Of a stretch of 37,925 bases of DNA, positions 25,525 through 34,397 are shown piece after piece. The notes beneath the pieces are model-generated. The model searched no databases. It saw only the letters and a list, made by a program, of their open reading frames with translations, and was not told where the DNA came from. A program made the position numbers and the translations under genes. The stretch comes from Mycolicibacterium vaccae NBRC 14118 = CIP 105934. GTDB taxonomy: Bacteria > Actinomycetota > Actinomycetes > Mycobacteriales > Mycobacteriaceae. Each line of letters begins with the position of its first letter. Position 1 is the first letter of the stretch. The stretch is taken from NCBI RefSeq assembly GCF_001552715.1, contig NZ_BCRS01000040.1:1-37925 (forward strand), written 5' to 3'.

Positions 25525-27120
25525 ATGCCCATTGCTGAAGGGGCGGTCTTTGCCGGCTACACCATTCAGCGCTTATTGGGCAGCGGGGGGATGGGCGAGG
25601 TCTATCTTGTGCAGCACCCCCGGCTGCCCCGCCAGGAGGCCCTAAAAATCCTCCCGGCGAACATAAGCGCCGACCCGGATTACCGCCAACGGTTCGCCCG
25701 TGAAGCTGACATCGCCGCGTCGCTGTGGCACCCGCACATCGTCTCAATCCACGACCGCGGTGAGCATGACGGCCAGTTGTGGATCACGATGGATTACGTC
25801 GAAGGCACCGACGCAGCCAGGCTGGTGCGCGAACGGTATCCGCACGGAATGCCGCCGAAGGAAGTCCTCGGCGTTGTCGCCGCCATTGCTGATGCACTTG
25901 ATTACGCACATGAGCGGTTTCTGCTCCATCGCGACGTCAAGCCGGCCAACATCTTGCTCAGCGATCCACGCAAGGGTGAGCACCGCATCGTACTGGCCGA
26001 TTTCGGCATCGCTCGCGGCGTCGACGACAGCAACGGTCTGACAGCGACCAATATGACAGTCGGGTCGGTGGCCTACGCGGCACCCGAACAACTCACCGGC
26101 AAGGTGCTTGATGGGCGTGCGGACCAATATGCGCTGGCCGCTGCAGCTTTTCACCTTTTAACTGGCACGGTGCCGTTCGGGAATTCCAATCCCGCCGTGG
26201 TCATCGGCAACCACCTCAGCTCACCGCCGCCGACCCTATCGAAACTGCGCGACGACCTCGGACAGATGGACTCGGCGCTGGCGACAGCGATGGCAAAGGA
26301 GCCGCACCATCGATTCCAAACTTGCCACGAGTTCGCCGCCGCTCTCGCTGGTCGCGACACTGCTCCGATCGGGGGCGGCGCCGCCTATGCGGTTGGTCCA
26401 TACGACGCCACGCAGCTCGCGCCGCGTCCTTCTCCCATCACCTCTGGAGTTCCGACGCAGCAGCGCCTTGTTACGGCGCCACCACCAGAGCCCGGGCGAG
26501 GGGGCAATCGCAAGGCGCTGATCGCCGGTGGTGTCGCCGTGGCGCTACTGGCCGTCGGGTTGATCGCTTTCGTTGGCGCGAAACTCGGGCAATCACCCGC
26601 GGCATCTCCGAGTGCTGCGCCCACGCCTACTCTGACTCGTCCCGTGTGGCCGGAGACGGTCGAACCGCCTCGCACGATCACGCGCACTGCACCGCCTGTC
26701 ACCGTGACCCAACCCGGTGTCCCACCACCTGCGGCACCCGCGCCACCGCGCGCACCTGCACCTGCGCCCAGAGTCCCGTCCGCGCCAATGGGCGATCTCG
26801 GGCTCGGTCAACCGATGAGCAAGCCGAGCTGCAACGGTCAGGGAATCGTCGTCCTCGGATCGGTGACCACGCCTGGGCAGTATGCCGCTGGCGTACAGCG
26901 TCTCCTGGCCGCGCACCCCGGCGCCTCTTACTTGCGAACCGATCAAGCCTGCCCCTCGCTGCGCGCGGCAACTGACGAGGGCAACCCCATTTATGCCGTC
27001 TACCGCCCGGCGGGTGACACCCAAGCCGAGGTGTGCGCCGCCGTGCGATCTGCCGGTGGCGACGCATACGGCAAGTGGCTGGACTACACCACCGCTCCCA
27101 GTTTCAGGATTCCGTGCTGA
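25525..27120 (+). CDS. Transmembrane Ser/Thr protein kinase, paralogue of the 22.6-24.4 kb kinase
   Basis: 531 residues. The kinase domain starts at residue 10 and is strikingly like the first kinase: [20 protein letters not shown] and QHPRLPR, Lys41, HRDVKPAN (Asp137), ADFGIAR, and [21 protein letters not shown] membrane helix ([18 protein letters not shown]) near residues 335-352 is followed by a Pro-rich linker and a distinct extracellular domain of about 100 residues with four Cys (PSCNG, QACPS, EVCAA, RIPC at the end), probably two disulfides. I do not recognise that domain by name. The start is ATG 25525. The kinase half was evidently duplicated while the sensor half was exchanged. Its stop lies close to or inside the start of the metallopeptidase gene. 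Confidence 0.92.
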   Translation: MPIAEGAVFAGYTIQRLLGSGGMGEVYLVQHPRLPRQEALKILPANISADPDYRQRFAREADIAASLWHPHIVSIHDRGEHDGQLWITMDYVEGTDAARLVRERYPHGMPPKEVLGVVAAIADALDYAHERFLLHRDVKPANILLSDPRKGEHRIVLADFGIARGVDDSNGLTATNMTVGSVAYAAPEQLTGKVLDGRADQYALAAAAFHLLTGTVPFGNSNPAVVIGNHLSSPPPTLSKLRDDLGQMDSALATAMAKEPHHRFQTCHEFAAALAGRDTAPIGGGAAYAVGPYDATQLAPRPSPITSGVPTQQRLVTAPPPEPGRGGNRKALIAGGVAVALLAVGLIAFVGAKLGQSPAASPSAAPTPTLTRPVWPETVEPPRTITRTAPPVTVTQPGVPPPAAPAPPRAPAPAPRVPSAPMGDLGLGQPMSKPSCNGQGIVVLGSVTTPGQYAAGVQRLLAAHPGASYLRTDQACPSLRAATDEGNPIYAVYRPAGDTQAEVCAAVRSAGGDAYGKWLDYTTAPSFRIPC

Positions 27121-27158
27121 CCGTCCATTGCCGATCGACTTTTGGACGCGCGGGTGCC

Positions 27159-28616
27159 GTGCAGAACGTCGGTCGTCTCTTCACCACCGCCATCCTCGCC
27201 ATGGCGTTGCTCACCGCGTGCTCCGCAGTCCCGGACACCCCGGCGGGTCCGGCGGTGGATCAGGTGGAGTACCGCGTGGGAGGTCTGCCGGTCGTCGAGG
27301 GCCCCAGCGGTCTACGTGACGACGCTCGGCCGCCACGCCGCGGGGCCCAATATAGCGACGGCGGCCCGGTTGATGCGTTGGTCCTCGCGGCGGTCGATGA
27401 CGTCGAGATGTTCTGGCAGCAAGCTTATCCCGAGACTTTCGGCGCAGCTTTCGAGCCTGTTGACGAACTCGTCTCCTACGATTCTCTGGACCCGTCCAGT
27501 CCCGAAGTATGTGGCAACGAAACCTACGACATGCCTAACGCGATGTGGTGTTCTCCCTTGTTCTCCGACGAAGACTTCATTGCCTGGGACCGCGGATTCC
27601 TCGTGCCGACGGGGCGGCAGTACTTCGGAGACACGTCGGTTGCCGCGCTGATCGCGCACGAATACGGCCACGCCGTACAACACAACGCAGACATCGTGGA
27701 TTGGCTCACTGAAACCATCGTCAAAGAGCAGCAGGCCGACTGCTTTGCCGGCGCCTACAGCCGCTGGGTCGCAGAAGGGCATTCACCACGCTTCACTCTC
27801 AGCACCGGAGAGGGGCTCAACAAGGTCTTAGCCGGAGCGATCAGCCTGGCTGACCCGGTGTGGTCAGAACACGAAGCCGACATGGTGGAGGAAGGCCACG
27901 GCACCGCTCTGGATCGCACCCGCGCATTCCAGCAAGGTTTCGTTGACGGCACTGCCTCCTGTGCCGGCATCGACCTCGCGTCGATCGAACAGCAGCGCGG
28001 TGATCTACCGATCCTGTTGCAGCAGGGCTCCTCCGGCGAGATACAAACCGGCGAGCTGCCGCTCGACAAGTCCACGCTGTCGACGCTCATGGAGCTTCTC
28101 GATCAGATCTATGCACCGCGAAGTCCGCCAGGGCTGTCCTTTGACGGCCACTCGTGCCCTGGAGGGGCAGCCAGTCCCCCGGCGTCGTACTGTCCCAGTA
28201 CTAACACGGTTGTGGTCGACCTACCCGGACTACAGGCCATGTCCATGCCCGCTGGGACTTCGGATTACTCCCTGCCACAAGGCGACAACAGTGGCCTGTC
28301 GATAGTGACGTCGCGTTACGCGCTGTCACTTCAGCACGCCCGGGGTGAGCCCCTCGATGAGCCCAGCACCGCGCTGCTGACTGCCTGTCTGACAGGAGTG
28401 GGGCAAGCCGCGATGGCCGAACCGATTGAGCTCCCAAGCGGGAACAGCTTGCAGCTCGCCGCCGGTGACATGGATGAAGCCGTCGGCGGGCTGCTCACAA
28501 ACGGCCTAGCTGCCGGGACTGTTGAAGGGCTGACGGTGCCTGCCGGTTTCACGCGCATCGAAGCGTTCCGTGCCGGGCTTGGAGGCTCAGAGCAGGCCTG
28601 TCACCAGCAATACTGA
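27159..28616 (+). CDS. Lipoprotein zinc metallopeptidase (HExxH, YpfJ/LpqM-like)
   Basis: About 486 residues with a lipoprotein signal (TTAILAMALLTACS). The metal site is ALIAHEYGHAVQHN (HExxH) with EQQADCFAGAY about 40 residues later, the Glu that completes the zinc site in neutral zinc metallopeptidases of the YpfJ type. Cysteines (VCGNE, MWCSP, DCFAG, SCAG, HSCPG, YCPS, TACLT, QACHQ) suggest disulfides outside the membrane. Mycobacteria have lipoproteins such as LpqM with this type of site; I treat that as a resemblance, not an identification. GTG 27159 gives an ideal signal peptide; GTG 27114 overlaps the kinase stop and could be used for coupling. It is co-directional with the kinases on both sides. 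Confidence 0.85.
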   Translation: MQNVGRLFTTAILAMALLTACSAVPDTPAGPAVDQVEYRVGGLPVVEGPSGLRDDARPPRRGAQYSDGGPVDALVLAAVDDVEMFWQQAYPETFGAAFEPVDELVSYDSLDPSSPEVCGNETYDMPNAMWCSPLFSDEDFIAWDRGFLVPTGRQYFGDTSVAALIAHEYGHAVQHNADIVDWLTETIVKEQQADCFAGAYSRWVAEGHSPRFTLSTGEGLNKVLAGAISLADPVWSEHEADMVEEGHGTALDRTRAFQQGFVDGTASCAGIDLASIEQQRGDLPILLQQGSSGEIQTGELPLDKSTLSTLMELLDQIYAPRSPPGLSFDGHSCPGGAASPPASYCPSTNTVVVDLPGLQAMSMPAGTSDYSLPQGDNSGLSIVTSRYALSLQHARGEPLDEPSTALLTACLTGVGQAAMAEPIELPSGNSLQLAAGDMDEAVGGLLTNGLAAGTVEGLTVPAGFTRIEAFRAGLGGSEQACHQQY

Positions 28617-28706
28617 CTCTTTTCTGAGCAGACCTTGCTACTGGGCCGAGTGAATGCTTGTGGTTCACTGGCAAACGGGAGAAAGTGCACCAAGGGGGTG
28701 TTTGGG

Positions 28707-30206
28707 GTGGTGGTGGCGTCGTCTGGTCGGTCACGAGCCGGCACGCGATTCGGCAAGTACGAGCTCATCACGCTGCTCGGGCGCGGGGGTATGGGGGAGG
28801 TATATGAGGCCAGGGACACTGAAAAAGGCCGTGTAGTTGCCCTCAAGATCTTGCTTGAGCAGTACGCAGAGGATCCCGGCTATCGGAGTCGATTTACCCG
28901 CGAAGCGAACGCGGCCGCCGGTCTTCAAGAACCGCACGTCGTGCCCATTCATGACTGGGGCGAGATCGACGGCAAGTTGTTTATCGACATGCGGCTCGTT
29001 CGCGGCACCGACCTTCGTAAGTTGACCAAGCGCGGACCGCTCGAACCTGGCCGCGCAGTCCACATCATCAGCCAGATCGCCGCGGCACTAGACGCTGCGC
29101 ATGCCGAAGGTCTGATCCACCGCGACGTCAAGCCGGAGAACATCGTCGTTTCTGGCGACGACTTCGCCCATCTTCTCGACTTCGGCATCGCGGAGAAGGC
29201 GGGCGATACACGCCTTACCCAAGCGGGAATGACCATTGGGTCGTGGGCTTACATGGCACCCGAGCGCCTCAGCGGCGACCCGACTACGAAATCGGTCGAT
29301 ATCTATTCGTTGGCTTGCGTCCTCTACGAAGTAATTACCGGCGCAAGACCGTTCGCCGTCGACAGCATGCAACAGGTCGTCAACGCCCACCTGCACACCC
29401 CTGCCCCGCACGCCAGCGCCACCAACCCCCGTATACCTGCAGCGCTGGATGCGGTCATCGAACGGGGCATGGCCAAAGAACCCGACGAACGCTACGGCAG
29501 CGCCGGAGCGCTGGCCCGCGCCGCCCAACGTGCGTTATCCGCGCCCTCGGTCCGTGACCCCAATGCCACCCTGGCCGCTCCCCAAGTAAACAGCCCGACC
29601 GCACAGCACACTCGGACCGCGCCGCCACCGCCACCGCCACCCGCAGCAGATCCCCTGCCTACCGCCTCGCCCCCTGCTCGGGCAGGTATGCCCAAATCGA
29701 TGCTGATCGTAGTAGCGGTGTGTGTAGCGCTGTTCCTCGCTGCCGGCGGCATCGCCGTGGGATTGTTGGCTGGACAGTCAGGTGACCGCGACAACGACAC
29801 CTCGGCGCAGAATCCATCGCTGACGCGACTGACGACGCCAGATCGCCCCCCGCTGCCCACCGGAGAGCGACCATCGACCCAAACCCCGTGGCAACCACCG
29901 CCACGGCCAGCGCTCCCTTCAACCCCTGGTACCTACGCGGGGATGTTCTGTTCTTACGCTGTGGCGCTAACGCTTCGGACGTCTCAGTCGGCGGTCGTTG
30001 TCTGCGATGAGGGTTCGAATATCTACACCTACAAGGGTCTCCGGCTCAAAGACAACGCAAGAATCGACCTCCCTGGAGTCGTCCCGACCGCGACCGGGTT
30101 CTCGGTCATCAACAATGGCACTCGATACGACATCAGTCGCAGCGGGCTGGTCATATACACCGATGGAGACGTCTATACAGAACCTGCAATCGCCTCCGGT
30201 CCGTGA
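28707..30206 (+). CDS. Transmembrane Ser/Thr protein kinase with short extracellular domain
   Basis: About 499 residues from GTG 28707 (AAGGGGG upstream; the frame is open to TTG 28635). The kinase domain has GRGGMGEVYEARD, VALKIL with the ATP-binding Lys, HRDVKPEN, LLDFGIAEKA and GSWAYMAPERL. It belongs to a different branch from the other two kinases. A Pro-rich stretch (PPPPPPPAADP) precedes a membrane helix (IVVAVCVALFLAAGGIAVGLLAG), then another Pro/Thr linker and about 100 extracellular residues with two Cys (MFCSYAV, VVCDEG). No known sensor fold is recognised. It follows the metallopeptidase gene by 90 bases on the same strand, so the three genes may form one transcript. Confidence 0.9.
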   Translation: MVVASSGRSRAGTRFGKYELITLLGRGGMGEVYEARDTEKGRVVALKILLEQYAEDPGYRSRFTREANAAAGLQEPHVVPIHDWGEIDGKLFIDMRLVRGTDLRKLTKRGPLEPGRAVHIISQIAAALDAAHAEGLIHRDVKPENIVVSGDDFAHLLDFGIAEKAGDTRLTQAGMTIGSWAYMAPERLSGDPTTKSVDIYSLACVLYEVITGARPFAVDSMQQVVNAHLHTPAPHASATNPRIPAALDAVIERGMAKEPDERYGSAGALARAAQRALSAPSVRDPNATLAAPQVNSPTAQHTRTAPPPPPPPAADPLPTASPPARAGMPKSMLIVVAVCVALFLAAGGIAVGLLAGQSGDRDNDTSAQNPSLTRLTTPDRPPLPTGERPSTQTPWQPPPRPALPSTPGTYAGMFCSYAVALTLRTSQSAVVVCDEGSNIYTYKGLRLKDNARIDLPGVVPTATGFSVINNGTRYDISRSGLVIYTDGDVYTEPAIASGP

Positions 30207-30733
30207 GAATTTCTCACCCTTGACTTCGCATGTGTTCTGCCGGCTACCGACTGAGCGACCGACAGTTACTGCGCCTCGTGAACTCATACCGAACACTGTG
30301 TGGTCGAGCAGTCCTTCGGATCTCGAAGTGACAATGTGCGCGCTCGATTGTGCCGACGGCGCTCCCGACGAACGCTGAGTCAAGTTGGTAGTTCGGAGAG
30401 TCTGCGCACGGTGCAGTGTCGGCCCGACCCGTTCGGGATTCACCTGCGGCATCAGACCTATTGACGCCCAGGTCAAGCCGTGCGAAAAGCCAGAGCACAC
30501 CCGCCACGCGAAAAGCATCGACGCTCCCCTGCCGGACAAATCGTCGACCATCTTCCTCACCGACGCCAGTCTTCAACCTGCCTGAACTGGAACCGGGCAG
30601 CGCCCCTGAGAGCTGAGACGAGATTTGATCGACTTCGTCTCTCTACCAAGGAGACATCAAAGGTGTTTCCTCTGTTCACTTTTCGGTTTGTGCGACCACA
30701 CTCGCTCAGCGGGTCGCCGGTCTCGCTGCTGGG
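30207..30733. other. Intergenic region after the kinase block
   Basis: No gene is recognised. The only notable item is a 24-codon frame (30663-30737, GTG start) preceded by AAGGAG at nine bases, reading VFPLFTFRFVRPHSLSG; it may be a tiny peptide or the start of a lost gene. Confidence 0.4.
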
Positions 30734-31386
30734 TTAGACGTGGCCGAATTGTTTGAGCGCATCGGCGAGTGAAAGACCGTTGCCGATCGCCTCGCGGATG
30801 GCGACCTCTCGGGCGGTCATCTCCTCGGCTTTGGCCAACACGTCCTCGACGATGATTTTGGGGATGACGATCGCGCCGTCCTCGTCGGCGAGGATGGAGT
30901 CGCCCGGGCAGACGACCACGCGTGCGGTCGTGGCTCCGGGTAAGTAGACCGGAGCCTGGAAGCCTGTGACCCGCCACCGGCCGATCGATTGGATCGCCGA
31001 GCGGAAGGCAGCCACCACGGGGAAGTCCAGTTGGCGAAGCCACCGGACGTCGCGGATGCCGCCGTCGACCAGTGCTCCCGCCGATCCGCGGTGCATCATG
31101 CCCAGCGCGATGAGCTCACCGAAGTAGCACACGCCCTCGCCGCCACCGCTCCACACCGAGACCTCATCGGGGCTGATGCCGTTGCAGGCCTGCATCTTCA
31201 GTGCGTCGCCGGTGCCCGGGTATGGGGCCATCTCACCTTGGATGTGTACGCCCAGCCCGCGAGCCGACTCCCGGTGTGCAGGGTCAGCCGCGGCGATAGC
31301 CCGTAGTTGCCATGCCCCATGTCGTCGAGGACGTCGCCGACATTGGCGGTGTCCACCGCGAGAAACCGCTGCCGGATCTCGCTCGA
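30734..31386 (-). pseudogene. RraA-family protein (aldolase-like), frameshifted near its N-terminus
   Basis: The main frame (30734-31231) contains GELIALGMMHRGSAGALVDGGIRDVRWL, the RraA / HMG-CHA-aldolase-like substrate and metal motif (DGGIRD), and ends SLADALKQFGHV. The missing N-terminus is found one frame over, as FLAVDTANVGDVLDDMGHG, YGLSPRLTLHTGSRLAGWAYT, joining IQGEMAPYPG near 31243 by a single lost base. The restored protein is about 217 residues, normal for the family. No good start codon is seen before 31386. It may be a real pseudogene or a base-call error. RraA-family enzymes include oxaloacetate decarboxylases and 4-hydroxy-4-methyl-2-oxoglutarate aldolases; no RNase E role is implied. 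Confidence 0.7.
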
Positions 31387-31555
31387 TTATGCTGGCGTGC
31401 GCTGAATGTCAGCGCCCTTCTGTTCTGGTGCTGTCGTCGCGGGCATCGGTCCGGACCGGACCACCGCCTGCGTCTACGCCGACCCGTCGGTGGACCGCAA
31501 CATCCACGATGTCCACGTCAGGTCCGACTGGGTATCTTTTCGATGCACATCTGCG

Positions 31556-33901
31556 CTACTTGGCCATGTTCGAGAACCGCGACAGATGCAGCTGGTGCGC
31601 AACGGTGATCGTTCTCGTCGGCCCGGCGCGGTGTTTCGCGACGATCAGGTCCGCTTCGCCGCCGCGCGGGTCGTCCGTCTCGAACGCGTCGGGGCGGTGC
31701 AGCAGGATGACCATGTCCGCGTCCTGCTCGATAGAACCCGATTCGCGGAGGTCGGACAGCATCGGCTTCTTGTCGGTGCGCTGCTCGGGACCACGGTTCA
31801 GCTGACTCATCGCCACCACAGGCACTTGCAGCTCCTTCGCCAGAAGCTTGATCTGCCTGGAGAATTCGGAGACTTCCTGCTGACGTGATTCGACCTTCTT
31901 GCCTGAGGTCATGAGCTGCAGGTAGTCGATCACGACCAGGCGCAGATCCGCCTTCTGCTTCAACCGGCGCGCCTTGGCCCGGATCTCCATCATCGTGAGG
32001 TTCGGCGAATCGTCGATATACAACGGCGCTTCGCTGATCTCACTCATCCGCCGGGCCAGGCGCGTCCAGTCGTCGTCGTTCATCCGTCCGGACCGCATGT
32101 CGGCGAGCTTGATCTTCGCCTCCGCCGACAGCAGACGCATGACGATCTCGGTCTTGCTCATCTCCAGCGAGAACACGATGCTCGGCAGGTGGTGCTTGAT
32201 GGAGCACGACCGCATGAAATCCAAACCGAGGGTGGAGTTGTGCGTCGGGATCATGGACCGGCTCGCCAGGTACAGGTGGTCGTCATTGTCGACCTCCACA
32301 CACCGGACCGGGACACTGGCCGCGGGGCGGACGTCGACGATGAAGCGCGAGTTGGAGCGCACGGAACTCGACGCGCGACGCTCCTTGTGCAGCAGATCTT
32401 TTCGGTGCAGGCCAAAGACGGAATCGGCCGCCGAGAAGTTGAGGATGTACGCCGTCGAGGACGCTTCCGTTCGTCCCTTCACGACCTTGGTCGCCACCTG
32501 ACAGCGGTAGCCGAGCGACACGACCAGCTCGGCGACATCAGTGGCCAGGCGCTGGTTCGTGACGCTGAACTGGACCGAACCGCCGTTGGTCACGGTGCCG
32601 TCGGTGTCGAGGAGGCCGGCAAGCAGCGCACGCCGCTGCGCCTCAGAGGCACGCAGGTATTCGGCCGGGATGTGCTTGTTCCCGAAGACCCCGATCGTCC
32701 GCAGAGACGCCTCGGACAGGTCCACGCCCTCCCCTTCGATCCTCATCAGGATCTCGGGGTCCATCGTGGTGATCTGAGCGCTTCTCGACGTTCCGTCGCC
32801 CAGCCACGCACCCAAGGTGTAGGGCGGGACGAGGAGCTCGGCGTCGGGCGCTTCGATCGGCGCGGTGTTGACGACGGAATGGTTGAGTCGCTGATCGGCG
32901 GTCGGACACCGAAGTGTCTCGGCGATGTCGCGCGTCGTCCGGATCTCGGCCGCCGCGCGTGCCTTCCGCCGCGAGGCGCGGGTCTCTGTCAGCCACTGGT
33001 GTTCGGCGTCGGCGACGATGACGGTCCCGTCGGAGAACTCGACCTCGTAGCACGGCCTGCCGACCATCACGTCGGTCGCCGCGACCACCCGGGTGGGCTT
33101 TCCGTCCGCACCGATCAACTGATCGCCGACCGCGACGTCGGCCATCGTCGTCCAGCCCGCAGGCGTCGGCAGCGGAGTGTCCAGCGCCAGCGCCTTGCCC
33201 ATACCGGGCCTCGCCGCGACGACGATCATCTGACCCGGATGCAGCCCGTTGGTCAGCTCGTCGAGATCGGTGAATCCCGTCGGGACACCCTTGGAGACGC
33301 CGCCCTCGGACGCGATCGCGTCGATCTCGTCCATCGCCGGCTGGAGGATCTCCTCCAGGATCACGAAATCCTCAGAGGACTTGCGCTCGGTGACGTCGTA
33401 GATCTCGGCCTGCGCGCGGTCGACGATTTCGTTGACGTCGGCCCCGTCGGCGCCGGCGTAGCCGTACTGCACGACGCGCGTCCCGGCCTCGACGAGGCGG
33501 CGCAGCAGCGACTTCTCGGCGACGATCTCGGCGTAGTACCCCGCGTTGGCCGCCGTCGGCACGGTGGAGATCAGCGTGTGGAGATACGGCGCTCCCCCGA
33601 CCCGGCGCAGCAGCCCGCGCCGGTCGAGCTCTGCGGCGACCGTGACGGCGTCGGCCGGCTCACCGCGCCCGTACAGGTCCAGGATCGCGTCGTAGACGAG
33701 TTGGTTGGCCGGCTTGTAAAAGTCGCCCGGCCGGAGCTTCTCCAGCACGTCGGCGACCGCGTCCTTGCTCAGCAGCATGCCGCCCAGCACGGCTTGTTCG
33801 GCCGCCGCGTCCTGCGGGGGCTGGCGACCGAAATCCTCGCCGGGAGGCGGCTCCATATCGGAGCGATCCGCCGGACGACCCCGGTCATCTACGACAGCCA
33901 C
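31556..33901 (-). CDS. dnaB: Replicative DNA helicase DnaB containing an intein
   Basis: The 781-residue precursor is a 462-residue DnaB plus a 319-residue intein. The N-terminal helicase domain starts DAAAEQAVLGGMLLS; the RecA-like domain has GQMIVVAARPGMGK and, after the intein, STLGLDFMRSCS. Walker B-like LVVIDYLQLM, MSQLNRGPEQR and RESGSIEQDADMVILLHR follow. DnaB is the hexameric helicase that opens the fork. GTG 33901 has GAGAGG six bases upstream. The helicase can only bind ATP after the intein is spliced out, because the intein splits the Walker A motif. Position next to rplI matches M. tuberculosis Rv0056-Rv0058, apart from the absence of an Rv0057-like gene. Confidence 0.97.
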   Translation of the reverse strand: MAVVDDRGRPADRSDMEPPPGEDFGRQPPQDAAAEQAVLGGMLLSKDAVADVLEKLRPGDFYKPANQLVYDAILDLYGRGEPADAVTVAAELDRRGLLRRVGGAPYLHTLISTVPTAANAGYYAEIVAEKSLLRRLVEAGTRVVQYGYAGADGADVNEIVDRAQAEIYDVTERKSSEDFVILEEILQPAMDEIDAIASEGGVSKGVPTGFTDLDELTNGLHPGQMIVVAARPGMGKALALDTPLPTPAGWTTMADVAVGDQLIGADGKPTRVVAATDVMVGRPCYEVEFSDGTVIVADAEHQWLTETRASRRKARAAAEIRTTRDIAETLRCPTADQRLNHSVVNTAPIEAPDAELLVPPYTLGAWLGDGTSRSAQITTMDPEILMRIEGEGVDLSEASLRTIGVFGNKHIPAEYLRASEAQRRALLAGLLDTDGTVTNGGSVQFSVTNQRLATDVAELVVSLGYRCQVATKVVKGRTEASSTAYILNFSAADSVFGLHRKDLLHKERRASSSVRSNSRFIVDVRPAASVPVRCVEVDNDDHLYLASRSMIPTHNSTLGLDFMRSCSIKHHLPSIVFSLEMSKTEIVMRLLSAEAKIKLADMRSGRMNDDDWTRLARRMSEISEAPLYIDDSPNLTMMEIRAKARRLKQKADLRLVVIDYLQLMTSGKKVESRQQEVSEFSRQIKLLAKELQVPVVAMSQLNRGPEQRTDKKPMLSDLRESGSIEQDADMVILLHRPDAFETDDPRGGEADLIVAKHRAGPTRTITVAHQLHLSRFSNMAK
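32237..33193 (-). other. Class 3-type DnaB intein with LAGLIDADG homing endonuclease
   Basis: The intein occupies residues 237-555, between GMGK and STLG in the P-loop. Its first residue is Ala, not Cys or Ser, so the usual first step is impossible. It has the W-C-T set described for class 3 inteins: Trp303 (AEHQW, block B), Cys534 (PVRCVEVD, block F) and Thr553 (PTHN, block G), with the terminal His-Asn and Ser+1. Two endonuclease blocks, LGAWLGDG (residues 363-370) and LLAGLLDTDG (426-435), keep both acidic residues. Class 3 inteins are known from mycobacteriophage Bethlehem and M. smegmatis DnaB. Confidence 0.9.
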
Positions 33902-34397
33902 GCAGCGCCTCTCCCCTCATTGATCGAAGTGTGAACATACGTTCGAAGACCTGTGCCCCCGATGTTAGTTCCCGCCTCCGACAAAGCCCCCGCCTGGGAC
34001 GCAAACAACCCCTGCGGCGCACAACGTTAGACGTTGCTGGGGCGGAATCAAGTCGGCCCTGTTGATGACCCTGGGGATGGCGTGTGGATAGTTCAGGTCG
34101 GCCATGTTGAGGGGTTGGGGAGAACCTGTTAGTAACTGCTTGCGCGGGCACCGTTTCTGCAGATGAACGCACGATAGGACGGTCGCGGGGCTGTGGATGG
34201 GAAATTGCCCGGCGTGTCGTGCCAGGTTTCCTTCTCGGGCGTGTTGTGTTTCGTCGCGGGGCCGGGAAGGTTAACAGCCGGTGAGGTTCGCTGGGATAGC
34301 TTTGCCGGGAAAAGTTCGCCACCGGACACGGCAACGGCCGGGTGAAGACCCCTCAGGGTCCCCACCCGGCCGTTTCATGCCGGAGCCGTGGAGTCGG
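33902..34397. other. Intergenic region between dnaB and rplI
   Basis: No gene is supported. It holds the hairpin terminator at 34334-34373 and should hold the dnaB promoter. Two sequences close to a DnaA box, TGTGGATAG (34083-34091) and TGTGGATGG (34192-34200), are noted, but such 9-mers are common by chance. Confidence 0.5.
34334..34373. terminator. Strong hairpin downstream of rplI
   Basis: ACGGCCGGGTG (34334-34344) pairs perfectly with CACCCGGCCGT (34363-34373); inside, GACCC/GGGTC adds a second stem. It is 25 bases beyond the rplI stop. There is no long U tract on the transcribed side, as is usual in mycobacteria, so it may act as an unusual intrinsic terminator or an RNA 3' stabiliser. 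Confidence 0.65.

Noticed and set aside
30663..30737. 24-codon frame with a good AAGGAG site
   Set aside because: Too short and unconserved to call from one sequence; its stop overlaps the RraA-family stop on the other strand.
32189..33934. 581-codon rightward open frame opposite dnaB
   Set aside because: It is the antisense shadow of a clearly conserved DnaB frame in high-GC DNA and has no family signature.
34083..34200. Two DnaA-box-like sequences near dnaB
   Set aside because: Only two imperfect 9-mers about 100 bases apart; not enough for an origin or a DnaA-regulated promoter.
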